DNA of 14,959 bases, from the NCBI GenBank assembly GCA_044233795.1, contig JBIIJL010000054.1:1-14959 (forward strand), read 5' to 3'. Positions 8,313 to 14,920 of this stretch are shown here, one piece after another; the stretch's first letter is position 1, and each line of letters begins with the position of its first letter. A model generated the notes under the pieces. The model was not told the origin of the DNA. It was given only the letters and a program-made list of their open reading frames with translations, and made no database searches. Source of the stretch: JBIIJL01 sp044233795. GTDB taxonomy: Bacteria; Pseudomonadota; Gammaproteobacteria; Legionellales; Legionellaceae. The translations under genes and the position numbers were made by a program.

Positions 8313-9758
8313 AGCACGAAGCCATCCTTGATAATCAGCTTCTATCGACAATGGATCACCCCCTGGAAATAATTGCTTCCCGAGAATTTTTCGCTCTGAA
8401 AAAATCTCCAAGCCATCAACCGCGCCAGCACCAAGTGCTGCAAGCATAGCAACCCCTAGAGCGGTCGCTTCAATGTTCTCTGGACAACCAACTGCTATGC
8501 CACACAGGGACGCTAGGAACTGCAAAAACCATTGATTTGCTGCCATCCCACCATCAACTTTTAATTGGCTTGGTATAATGCCGCTATCCTCTCGCATACA
8601 GGTAATCACATCGCGTGTTTGATAACATACGCTCTCTAATGCAGCTCTTGCAAAATGTGCTCTATGGCTAGTTCTAGACAAGCCAATAATAGCGGCGCCA
8701 GGAGTTGATAACCAATGGGGTGCGCCCAGACCAGTAAAGGAAGGAACCAAATAAACACCCTCATTGCTCGCTAAACTTTGCGCTAAAGTTTCAGACTCAC
8801 AGGGCTGCCTTAAGATCTTCAGCTCATCACACAACCACTTCACCGTTGTACCGGCATGATATAGACTACCCTCTAACCCATAATTCGTTTTTCCTTGTAT
8901 CTTATACGCTATTGTCGTCAACAATTGATGTTTTGACTGTACGGGCTTGTCACCGGTGTTTAACAACAAAAAACCACCTGTACCAAAGGTAGCTTTTACC
9001 ATCCCATCGGACAGGCATCCCTGACCTATCAAAGCCGCTTGTTGATCGCCAGCCACCCCTGTGATAGGTATCGCTGCGCCAAATAGCTCCTTTTTGATAT
9101 GACCAAAATGAGCATCACAAGCTCTAACTTTTGGCAATACTGATTTGGGAATTGAAAATAGTTGCAATAACTCATCATCCCAAGCTTCTTTATGTATGTT
9201 AAACAATAATGTTCGGGAGGCATTGGTTACATCAGTTAAATGAGATGCACCACCTGTCAATCGCCAAATTAAAAAGCTATCGATGGTGCCAAAGGCAAGT
9301 CGATTTTGTTCTACCAGCTCAGCCGCTTGTGGGACGTTGTCTAATAGCCAATGTAATTTACTTGCTGAAAAATAGGAATCAGGATGTAAGCCAGTCTTTG
9401 CATTTATCATGTCAGCCTGCGCTGCTAACGACAAACAAAACGTCTGCGTACGCCGGTCTTGCCATACAATCGCAGGAGCTAGGCAGTTTCCTGTTTGTTT
9501 ATCCCAAATCACCGTGGTCTCACGTTGATTTGTCAACCCACAAGCCATTATATTCTTAACATCAACGGCTGAGACAACATCACAAATGGAGGTCATTGTT
9601 GTACGCCATATTTCCTCTGGATCATGCTCCACCCAACCGAAACGTGGATAAAACTGAGTTAGTGGATGTTGACTGACTCTTACTAATTCACCTTGCAACG
9701 AATATAGCATCGCACGAGTACTTGAGGTTCCTTGATCAATTGCAAGAAGATAATGCAT
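8289..9758 (-). CDS. glpK: Glycerol kinase
   Basis: GlpK phosphorylates glycerol to glycerol 3-phosphate in the cytoplasm. At 489 residues it is slightly shorter than E. coli GlpK (502). The FGGY fold is complete: phosphate loop DQGTSSTRA (8-16), glycerol contacts R79 and E80 in GLTNQRETT and Y129, catalytic D238 in GVAGDQQAAL, the adenosine motif ATFGTGGF, GSLYHAGTTVKWL, and KVDGGMAANQW. The segment before the catalytic Asp reads GHIKKELFGAAIPITG, lacking the GGKGGTR loop that binds the inhibitor fructose 1,6-bisphosphate in E. coli. Another conserved stretch reads GAPHWLSTPGAAI instead of GAPYWDPYARGAI. It lies 36 bp downstream of tldD on the same strand and is probably the last gene of that operon. 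No glpF or glpD is present in the window. Upstream ribosome site is weak. Confidence 0.95.
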   Translation of the reverse strand: MHYLLAIDQGTSSTRAMLYSLQGELVRVSQHPLTQFYPRFGWVEHDPEEIWRTTMTSICDVVSAVDVKNIMACGLTNQRETTVIWDKQTGNCLAPAIVWQDRRTQTFCLSLAAQADMINAKTGLHPDSYFSASKLHWLLDNVPQAAELVEQNRLAFGTIDSFLIWRLTGGASHLTDVTNASRTLLFNIHKEAWDDELLQLFSIPKSVLPKVRACDAHFGHIKKELFGAAIPITGVAGDQQAALIGQGCLSDGMVKATFGTGGFLLLNTGDKPVQSKHQLLTTIAYKIQGKTNYGLEGSLYHAGTTVKWLCDELKILRQPCESETLAQSLASNEGVYLVPSFTGLGAPHWLSTPGAAIIGLSRTSHRAHFARAALESVCYQTRDVITCMREDSGIIPSQLKVDGGMAANQWFLQFLASLCGIAVGCPENIEATALGVAMLAALGAGAVDGLEIFSERKILGKQLFPGGDPLSIEADYQGWLRALKMVKAG

Positions 9759-9794
9759 TGTCGTGATCTAACGTTGAGATAAAAAAGCTCTGTT

Positions 9795-11234
9795 TCATTT
9801 TGTGCCGCCTACTGTCAAGGCATCAATTTTTAAGGTGGGCTGCCCCACACCTACTGGGACTGATTGTCCATCCTTACCACAAACACCAATACCCGCATCA
9901 AGTGCTAAATCGTTACCTATCATGCTGATTTTTTTCATCACTTCAGGACCATTCCCAATTAAAGTCGCACCTTTTACGGGTCTTGTCACTTTACCGTTTT
10001 CGATAAGGTACGCAACACTCGCTGAAAATACAAATTGCCCTGAAGTGATATCAACTTGCCCACCACCAAAATTAACAGCATACAAACCTCGCTCAACTGA
10101 GCGAATAATTTCTTGTGGATCATGATGACCTGCAAGCATATAAGTATTGGTCATTCTTGGCATAGGCACATGTGCATAAGATTCACGCCGACAATTTCCT
10201 GTAGGTTTCATCCCCATTAATTTAGCATTTAGTTTATCTTGCATGTAGTTTACAAGCACACCATCTTCAATCAATGTTGTACATTGTGTGGGTGTACCTT
10301 CATCATCAACCGTTAAAGATCCGCGCCTATCAGTCAACGTTCCATTATCGACAACCGTCACGCCTTTTGCTGCTACTTGCTGCCCCATTCGTCCAGAAAA
10401 TGCTGACAACCCTTTTCGATTAAAATCCCCTTCTAATCCATGACCTACGGCTTCATGTAATAACACGCCTGGCCAGCCGGGCCCTAATATAACAGGCATA
10501 GTACCTGCAGGTGCATCAATTGCATCTAAATTGATCAAGGCTTCACGAACAGCCTCGCGAGCATAACCCAATGCCCTTTCTTGCTCGATAAAATAATCAT
10601 AACCAACACGCCCACCACCCCCACTACGTGCTGATTCACGCCGGCCCTTGTCTTCAACAATGACACTCACATTGACACTCACCAAAGGCCTAACATCAGC
10701 AATCATTTGACCTTGGAGACCCGCTACCATAATGACCTCATAGCAACCGCTTAAAGACGCATTTACCTGAATCACTCGCGGATCCATTTTTCGCGCCTCT
10801 TTATCAATCGCTTCCAATAAAGCTATTTTCTCTTGCTGACTCATCCCCTCAATTGGGTTAATACCCGGATAACAAACCACAGGATGATTTGTGATTTTAA
10901 TTACTTTTTGAGAAGGAGCTCCGGTAAATGCAATCGACCGAGCGGCATCAGCAGCCCTCTCCATAGCTTGAAGTAAAATATCATCGCAATAGGCATAACC
11001 TGTTTTATCACCACTAACAGCACGAATACCAACACCTCTATCGATAGAGTAACTGCCACTTTTCACTTCAGAATCTTCCAAAAACCAAGATTCATAACTT
11101 GAACTTTGAAAATACAAATCAGCATCATCGACATGACGTGTGATCATTGAATGTAACAATTTATTAATCGCAGACTCATCGATTGAAGCAGGCTTTAATA
11201 AAAGCTCTTTGGCAATAGCCAGTGATTCGGTCAT
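9795..11234 (-). CDS. tldD: Metalloprotease TldD
   Basis: TldD forms a heterodimeric zinc protease with TldE/PmbA that unfolds and trims peptides; in E. coli it matures microcin B17 and degrades the antitoxin CcdA. The protein is 479 residues (E. coli 481). The zinc motif HEAVGH occupies residues 260-265 in GVLLHEAVGHGLEGDF, so H260 and H265 bind zinc and E261 is catalytic; the later cysteine C452 in GVCGKDGQSVPVGVGQP is the expected third ligand. Other family blocks are DRGVGIRAV, SARSGGGGR, DEGTPTQCT, and GGGQVDITSGQFVFSAS. The ribosome site ACAGG lies about 7 bases before the ATG. It sits 18 bp downstream of the nitrilase gene, an order common in gammaproteobacteria, where the two genes often follow yhdP; yhdP is not here. 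The partner tldE is not in the window. Confidence 0.97.
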   Translation of the reverse strand: MTESLAIAKELLLKPASIDESAINKLLHSMITRHVDDADLYFQSSSYESWFLEDSEVKSGSYSIDRGVGIRAVSGDKTGYAYCDDILLQAMERAADAARSIAFTGAPSQKVIKITNHPVVCYPGINPIEGMSQQEKIALLEAIDKEARKMDPRVIQVNASLSGCYEVIMVAGLQGQMIADVRPLVSVNVSVIVEDKGRRESARSGGGGRVGYDYFIEQERALGYAREAVREALINLDAIDAPAGTMPVILGPGWPGVLLHEAVGHGLEGDFNRKGLSAFSGRMGQQVAAKGVTVVDNGTLTDRRGSLTVDDEGTPTQCTTLIEDGVLVNYMQDKLNAKLMGMKPTGNCRRESYAHVPMPRMTNTYMLAGHHDPQEIIRSVERGLYAVNFGGGQVDITSGQFVFSASVAYLIENGKVTRPVKGATLIGNGPEVMKKISMIGNDLALDAGIGVCGKDGQSVPVGVGQPTLKIDALTVGGTK

Positions 11235-11252
11235 ATGGTTACCTGTTGTGTT

Positions 11253-12056
11253 TTAAAGTACATGATGATCATTACATGGAAATTGCTGCCTTAATTGGCT
11301 AATTTTCGACAAATCAATCTCAGCAACAACCAGACCTGCACCTTCTTGATAAAGACCTGTTATATTACCCCAAGGATCGATGATCATACTATGGCCATGT
11401 GTTTGCCGCCCATTATCATGAAAACCACCCTGGTTAGGGGCAAGAACGTAGCATAAATTCTCAATAGCTCGTGCTCTAAGTAATATTTCCCAGTGCGCTT
11501 GACCAGTTACAGCAGTAAAAGCGGAAGGAATGGAAAAAATCTGCGCGCCTTTTAATTGCAATTGACGATAAAGCTCTGGAAATCGCACATCATAACAAAC
11601 CGATAATCCAATAACACCTACTGGTGTGTCAACAACCGCAATCTTAGAACCTGGTTCTATTGTCAAAGACTCTTGGTATACTGTTTCATCGTTTAGAGCA
11701 ACATCAAACAAATGAATTTTGTCGTAGCGTCCAACACAAACACCCTTGGCGTCAAACACAAGTGAGGCGGCTCGTGCTCGTGACCCCGATGACTTGATAA
11801 AGATTGTTCCTGCAATCACCCAAAGGCCAAACTCCTTAGCCAAAGCGCTGACTGTTGCTTGGATTTGACCGTCTCCATATTTTTCAGCCGCCTGCAGTTT
11901 GTCTTTTTTAGAATCTCCCATCAAAGCAAAATTCTCAGGTAAAACGATAAGTACCACCATTTTTTCAGATGCTTCAATAAAATACGGGCGAAGAGCCTCC
12001 AAATTATTTTTTACACTCAACGATGATACCAATTGTAAGATTGCAACGATTGCCAT
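11253..12056 (-). CDS. Carbon-nitrogen hydrolase of the NIT1/Nit2 (deaminated glutathione amidase-like) branch
   Basis: A 267-residue nitrilase-superfamily amidase. The catalytic Glu-Lys-Cys triad is visible: E41 in VLPENFAL, K113 in GRYDKIHLFD, and C154 in GLSVCYDVRFPELYR. The conserved HGHSMIIDPWG follows at 220-230. The DKIHLFD, CYDVRFPE and GHSMIIDPWG combination resembles NIT1/YbeM enzymes, which hydrolyse deaminated glutathione, a metabolite-repair reaction; an omega-amidase role is the main alternative and substrate cannot be decided from sequence. Start: a TTG at 12071 would add five residues, but this TTG is part of the ribosome site TTGAGGG, which lies 8 bases before the ATG at 12056; the resulting MAIVAILQL start fits the family. 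It is the first gene of the nitrilase-tldD-glpK run. Confidence 0.92.
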   Translation of the reverse strand: MAIVAILQLVSSLSVKNNLEALRPYFIEASEKMVVLIVLPENFALMGDSKKDKLQAAEKYGDGQIQATVSALAKEFGLWVIAGTIFIKSSGSRARAASLVFDAKGVCVGRYDKIHLFDVALNDETVYQESLTIEPGSKIAVVDTPVGVIGLSVCYDVRFPELYRQLQLKGAQIFSIPSAFTAVTGQAHWEILLRARAIENLCYVLAPNQGGFHDNGRQTHGHSMIIDPWGNITGLYQEGAGLVVAEIDLSKISQLRQQFPCNDHHVL

Positions 12057-12088
12057 CGTAAATACCCTCAAGCTCTTTAATACAAGCT

Positions 12089-12117
12089 AGTGTAACCCAT
12101 TGATTACTAAGGCTCAA
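12089..12117 (-). promoter_or_regulatory. Sigma70-type promoter of the nitrilase-tldD-glpK run
   Basis: On the minus strand TTGAGC (12112-12117) and TACACT (12089-12094) are separated by exactly 17 bp. The predicted start of transcription is near 12082, about 25 bases ahead of the nitrilase start codon. No second clear promoter is seen in front of tldD or glpK, which fits a single transcript. Confidence 0.55.
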
Positions 12118-12243
12118 AATGTTGCGAAAATGTTCTAAAGTGCCCACGTACCGTGGCTTCAAATATCATTGAAAACCTATAGAATGACACTTTCCTGGAC
12201 TAATCTTGCTCTCACTTGTTTCTTGCAATTCATCAGGTTACAC

Positions 12244-12271
12244 TTGAAAATTACGCAAGCAACCCTAAAAT
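12244..12271 (+). promoter_or_regulatory. Sigma70-type promoter of yccA
   Basis: TTGAAA (12244-12249) and TAAAAT (12266-12271) are 16 bp apart, placing transcription start near 12279 and a leader of about 28 bases before the ATG at 12307. This argues against any start upstream of it. Confidence 0.5.
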
Positions 12272-12306
12272 GTGTTAGAATATCCTATATAACCTATGGA
12301 GTTATC

Positions 12307-12981
12307 ATGAATAGAAACAATGTTTCAGTATTAAGCAGGGGCACCGAATCAGCTCTTGCCACCAACAAGGTATTGAGAAATACTTACTTACTTCTCAGCA
12401 TGACTTTTATGTTCAGTGCTTTTACAGCTTACATGTCTTTTGCATCTCATGCGAAACCACTACACCCCGTTCTGCTTATTGTCGGGATGTATGGCTTAAT
12501 GTTTTTGACCAACGCCCTAAAAAACAGCGCCTGGGGATTGGTTAGCGTATTTGCATTCACAGGCTTTATGGGATACACCATAGGCCCCGTGTTGAGCTTT
12601 TATATTGCCCATTTTTCAAATGGTCCGCAGCTTGTCACAACCGCATTAGGTGGAACTGGTCTCATTTTCCTAGCGCTTTCAGGCTACGTACTAACTACGC
12701 GCAAAGACTTCAGCTATTTGGGTGGATTTTTGTTTGTGGCTGTGATGCTCGCATTTCTTGCAATGATTGCTGGCGTCTTCTTACAAACCCCCGCAATAAT
12801 GCTAGGTGTTTCAGCAGCATTTATCTTGATTTCATCAGGATTGATTCTTTTACAAACCAGTGAAATTATTCATGGTGGTGAAACGAATTACATATCTGCT
12901 ACTGTGTCTTTGTTTGTTTCTATTTATAACTTGTTCATCAGTTTACTGAATCTCTTAGGTGCTTTTGGAGGCCGCGAGTAA
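12307..12981 (+). CDS. yccA: Bax inhibitor-1 family membrane protein, YccA orthologue
   Basis: A 224-residue protein with about seven membrane helices. It closely resembles E. coli YccA (219 residues), including ATNKVLRNTYLLLS, IVGMYGLMFLT, ALGGTGLIFLALSGYVLTTR, ISSGLILLQTSEIIHGGE and TNYISATVSLFVSIYNLF. YccA is a substrate and modulator of the FtsH protease that protects the SecY translocon when secretion is jammed. Start: the frame continues 46 codons upstream to 12169, but GGAG (12298-12301) sits 5 bases before the ATG at 12307, the promoter lies within the upstream extension, and MNRNNVSVLSRG matches the family N-terminus. The gene stands alone and ends at a strong terminator. Confidence 0.95.
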   Translation: MNRNNVSVLSRGTESALATNKVLRNTYLLLSMTFMFSAFTAYMSFASHAKPLHPVLLIVGMYGLMFLTNALKNSAWGLVSVFAFTGFMGYTIGPVLSFYIAHFSNGPQLVTTALGGTGLIFLALSGYVLTTRKDFSYLGGFLFVAVMLAFLAMIAGVFLQTPAIMLGVSAAFILISSGLILLQTSEIIHGGETNYISATVSLFVSIYNLFISLLNLLGAFGGRE

Positions 12982-12996
12982 AACGAGTATCTCCTG

Positions 12997-13047
12997 CTGG
13001 CTTGGGTTTTCTAGGGAACATCATGAAAACACCGAGCCAGTTTTTTT
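12997..13047 (+). terminator. Strong rho-independent terminator of yccA
   Basis: The left arm at 12997-13011 (CTGGCTTGGGTTTTC) pairs with 13025-13040 (GAAAACACCGAGCCAG). This gives a 15-bp stem with one bulged A and one G-T wobble, a 13-base loop, and then seven T (13041-13047). It lies 16 bases after the yccA stop codon. Confidence 0.9.
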
Positions 13048-13066
13048 AGGTAACGTCACTAAAGTT
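13046..13066. repeat. Short dispersed repeat, copy 2
   Basis: It matches the element at 908-928 at 19 of 21 positions, in the same orientation, and starts exactly at the end of the T-tract of the yccA terminator. It marks the edge between the core block and the DGR-like accessory region. Confidence 0.45.
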
Positions 13067-13144
13067 TATTTCAGTTTTCTCACCCTTAATCTAAGCACAG
13101 ATTTTTCAGCCTACATCGATTTGCCCCCTCTACCGCGCTAGGAT

Positions 13145-13205
13145 TTTGAGTAGTATGATATGATAAGGCCGCTGCAAAACCACCAACCACAATGAATAAA
13201 TCTGT
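13145..13205 (-). pseudogene. Degenerate fragment resembling the DUF1566 target gene
   Basis: On the minus strand this encodes DLFIVVGGFAAALSYHTTQ. The intact DUF1566 protein has CTNQVVVGGFAAGYYWSSTE. The nucleotide match is 20 of 22 over 13171-13192 against 13908-13929, in the same strand and codon phase. Beyond that the similarity falls away, with an apparent length difference, and no intact domain surrounds it. A relic of a second target gene is the simplest reading. The sequence between here and 13066 holds nothing recognisable. Confidence 0.35.
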
Positions 13206-13351
13206 CATTCCGCAGTAAACTGGATAATCATGACAATTTGTTTGCAACCAACAAAGTATGATCATTTGCAAATCAACACATGGCGCTCAAATAGCTTTAT
13301 CTATAAGCTATTTGCCTTGTAAACAGTAAATAATTAAGTTACTGCGGAATG
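13206..13351. repeat. 146-bp segment bounded by 13-bp perfect inverted repeats
   Basis: CATTCCGCAGTAA at 13206-13218 is repeated in inverse at 13339-13351. The interior has no credible gene and contains the hairpin at 13288-13314. No target-site duplication is evident outside the arms. A small non-autonomous mobile element or an inverted duplication are both possible. Confidence 0.45.
13288..13314. other. Perfect 10-bp hairpin
   Basis: CAAATAGCTT (13288-13297) and AAGCTATTTG (13305-13314) form a perfect stem with the 7-base loop TATCTAT. There is no T-tract on either strand, so it is not a standard terminator. It lies inside the 146-bp inverted-repeat segment. Confidence 0.5.
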
Positions 13352-13463
13352 CGGGATAAATGCGCTTTCATCCAAGCAAGGTGTCTTGCCCGATGGGATT
13401 CAATTGTTTGTGCTAACCAATAAGCAAACAGTCCATTTATCGCTTTAAATAAAACATGCTCAC

Positions 13464-13487
13464 TCACAATCACCGTGGCGGTTGTGA
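13464..13487. other. Hairpin just downstream of the avd stop codon
   Basis: TCACAA and CCG pair with CGG and TTGTGA, giving a 9-bp stem interrupted by a TCA bulge, with a 3-base TGG loop. It begins 8 bases after the avd stop on the minus strand. The remaining sequence between 13352 and 13463 shows no gene I can identify; a minus-strand frame running 13536-13339 has no recognised homologue. Confidence 0.35.
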
Positions 13488-13495
13488 TTCTGGCT

Positions 13496-13705
13496 TTACC
13501 GTGTCGCATTTCGCCAACCGGTAACTTGTTTGCCAATGCCTTCCATTAAACCACTTAATGCAGCTTGCTTTTTTATGGATAACAGCTTCATGTCTTGGCC
13601 TACTGTGTACTTGTACTCTTTGGAAAAGTCTTTTGTGTATTCGAATACCTTGAGAATCAATTGGTAGATATCCCGGTATACGGGTAACGCTGTGTGTAAC
13701 ACCAT
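13496..13705 (-). pseudogene. avd: DGR accessory protein Avd, internally deleted
   Basis: The 69-residue product begins MVLHTALPVYRDIYQLILKV and continues FEYTKDFSKEYKYTVGQDMK, the standard first part of the four-helix-bundle Avd protein. It then jumps directly to LLSIKKQAALSGLMEGIGKQ and VTGWRNATR, which is the last helix and tail. Family members are about 110-130 residues, so some 45-50 residues covering the middle helices are missing while the frame is kept. Avd normally forms a pentameric barrel that binds the DGR reverse transcriptase and the template RNA; this version should not fold normally. The ribosome site AGGA lies 7 bases before the ATG. It follows the DUF1566 target gene by 66 bp on the same strand, the standard DGR order. 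No reverse transcriptase follows. Confidence 0.8.
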
Positions 13706-13726
13706 TGGTGCATCCTAAATAAACGC

Positions 13727-13739
13727 CCCGCTTCACGGG
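13727..13739 (-). other. Small GC stem-loop between target gene and avd
   Basis: On the minus strand CCCG, loop TGAAG, CGGG, located about 33 bases past the target stop codon. Many DGRs carry a short hairpin soon after the variable region that helps target recognition. The 4-bp stem is shorter than usual, so the match is tentative. Confidence 0.3.
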
Positions 13740-13771
13740 TACCATAAGGTCAAAAGAAAAGGAGTAAAGGT

Positions 13772-14677
13772 CTAAAGTGTTAAAGCCCGAACACACCTAA
13801 CCAACAGGGTGTTGAGGAACTTGGCGAGGTTGACCGGAGCGCAGGCGGGGGAAACCTCGCTCCATGCAGAGAACTCATCGATCTCGGTAGAGCTCCAGTA
13901 GTACCCAGCTGCGAAGCCACCAACCACAACTTGATTGGTGCAAAGACAAGCAAGCTGGTTTTGAGCCGGCAAGAACCAATCGGTATATCCCCCGCTCGTA
14001 TATTCGCTGCAAACTCCAGCCGCATACGTATTGATAGCCTGAGCTGGAGTAAGGGTTGCAACAATATTCGCTGTATTGGTAGCGCCATCATCAACACTTT
14101 CTGCATTGGGTAAGTTGCTGCCCCATCCACCCCACTGTATCGGGCTCAAAACGTCATTTGCGGTCGCTGCAATCAAATTTAAATAAGGCGCTCCGCCAAG
14201 ACACGCAACCGTGCCACCGCCGTATGACTGGCCAAGCACAACCGCTGACACCGGCGTAATATTTAAACTTGCCGACTGAATAGCAGATTGATAACACATC
14301 TGGCTATCTGGCTGCCCGTTGCTCCCGGTTATGCACACCTCAGGACCATTGCTAATAGGTCCTGTTAATCCATTGCCGGGGATAACCAGTGTTAATGTGC
14401 ACGACCCATTATCTCCGAGTGTAAAGGGATTGCTGCAAACACCTGCGCCTGTTGTCGTTTGGGTAACACCAGCAATAGGCTTCATCGCAAGCGTGCGGCT
14501 ATCACCTGAAACATTTGTTACCCTGTAACTCACCGTTGCTGTTACATTGGATGGCAACGAAATCGTCGTGTTCGTTATCGGAACAATCGTCCATGGCACA
14601 TCCGACCAAGAAACTCCGCTTGTCAATAAAAAAATAATGCCCCATACCGATAGTCTAGTGCACAGCTTTTTGTGCAT
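13772..14677 (-). CDS. Exported DUF1566/C-type-lectin-like protein, probable DGR target (variable protein)
   Basis: The 301-residue protein has a signal peptide (basic MHKKLCTRLS, then VWGIIFLLTSG, cleavage near residues 23-26). An Ig-like, Cys-containing domain follows, about 30-118 (NVSGDSRTLAMKPIAG, then SCTLTLVIPG). The C-terminal DUF1566 domain runs ~145-299, with YGGGTVACLGG, GGYTDWFLPAQNQL (229-242), GGFAAGYYWSSTE (253-265), AW (271-272) and VRCVRAL (293-299). This fold serves as the variable ligand-binding domain of DGR targets such as the L. pneumophila protein LdtA. Residues 259-292 have the composition expected of adenine mutagenesis. The ribosome site AAGGA is 6 bases before the ATG and overlaps the stop codon of the upstream OMP frame, so translation may be coupled. 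The role would be surface or periplasmic binding of an unknown ligand. No lipobox is obvious. Confidence 0.85.
   Translation of the reverse strand: MHKKLCTRLSVWGIIFLLTSGVSWSDVPWTIVPITNTTISLPSNVTATVSYRVTNVSGDSRTLAMKPIAGVTQTTTGAGVCSNPFTLGDNGSCTLTLVIPGNGLTGPISNGPEVCITGSNGQPDSQMCYQSAIQSASLNITPVSAVVLGQSYGGGTVACLGGAPYLNLIAATANDVLSPIQWGGWGSNLPNAESVDDGATNTANIVATLTPAQAINTYAAGVCSEYTSGGYTDWFLPAQNQLACLCTNQVVVGGFAAGYYWSSTEIDEFSAWSEVSPACAPVNLAKFLNTLLVRCVRALTL
13779..13903 (-). other. Probable DGR variable region with initiation-homology-like end
   Basis: These are the codons for residues 259-299 of the DUF1566 protein. From residue 265 to 298, 60 of 102 bases are G or C, against ~40% in the window. In residues 276-290 nearly every codon ends in C (TCC, CCC, GCC, TGC, GTC, AAC, CTC, TTC, ACC), as expected if an AAC-rich template was randomised at A. 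The region ends in the invariant VRCVRAL codons, the usual place of the initiation-of-mutagenic-homology sequence. No template repeat is seen in the window. Confidence 0.6.
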
Positions 14678-14686
14678 GAAATGTCC

Positions 14687-14920
14687 TTATACGTGGTAAT
14701 AGTGGATGATCAATTGGATGCCGTTGGTGTAAAAATGATTCAGCAATATCCCGTTTCCTAGCGCTTGACCAGGAGCTGCCCCTAACTGGTTTTTACCCCA
14801 ATCGGCAAACTCATAGCCTATCCCCGCACGCCAATGCGCATTGATGAGCGTGCTCACGTAATTTGATGGTAATTTTTTCACAATAAATGATGGATGATGT
14901 GTGTAAAAAATGGCATCCAT
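14687..14920 (-). pseudogene. C-terminal fragment of an outer-membrane beta-barrel protein
   Basis: The 77-residue frame reads like the last strands of an outer-membrane barrel: HWRAGIGYEFADWGKNQLG (amphipathic strand), APGQALGNGILLNHFYT, and the terminal strand NGIQLIIHYYHV with alternating polar and apolar residues. It has no signal peptide. In-frame stops lie just upstream (TAA at 14927-14929), and all three minus frames carry stops between 14929 and the window edge. The rest of the barrel is therefore absent or separated by a frameshift or deletion, and an intact gene is unlikely. Its stop codon is 9 bp from the DUF1566 start, which suggests the two were once an operon. The barrel type is recalled from Legionella-like proteins and is not certain. 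Confidence 0.55.

Noticed and set aside
9802..10125. 107-codon plus-strand frame inside tldD
   Set aside because: It is antisense to the conserved C-terminus of TldD and is explained by that gene's codon usage.
12169..12306. 46-residue N-terminal extension of YccA
   Set aside because: It covers the promoter and leader, lacks family resemblance, and the ATG at 12307 has a proper ribosome site.
13141..13205. The GGFAA-like segment as the DGR template repeat
   Set aside because: Its coding strand is not rich in AAC/AAT codons, differences from the variable region include T-to-C changes that DGR mutagenesis would not make, and there is no counterpart of the VRCVRAL end.
13339..13536. 65-codon minus-strand frame overlapping avd as a gene or RT fragment
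   Set aside because: It overlaps avd in another frame, has no ribosome site, and shows no reverse-transcriptase motif or other family I recognise.
13470..13796. 108-codon minus-strand frame spanning the target end and avd
   Set aside because: It is an out-of-frame reading of the DUF1566 and avd sequences, both of which have far better support.
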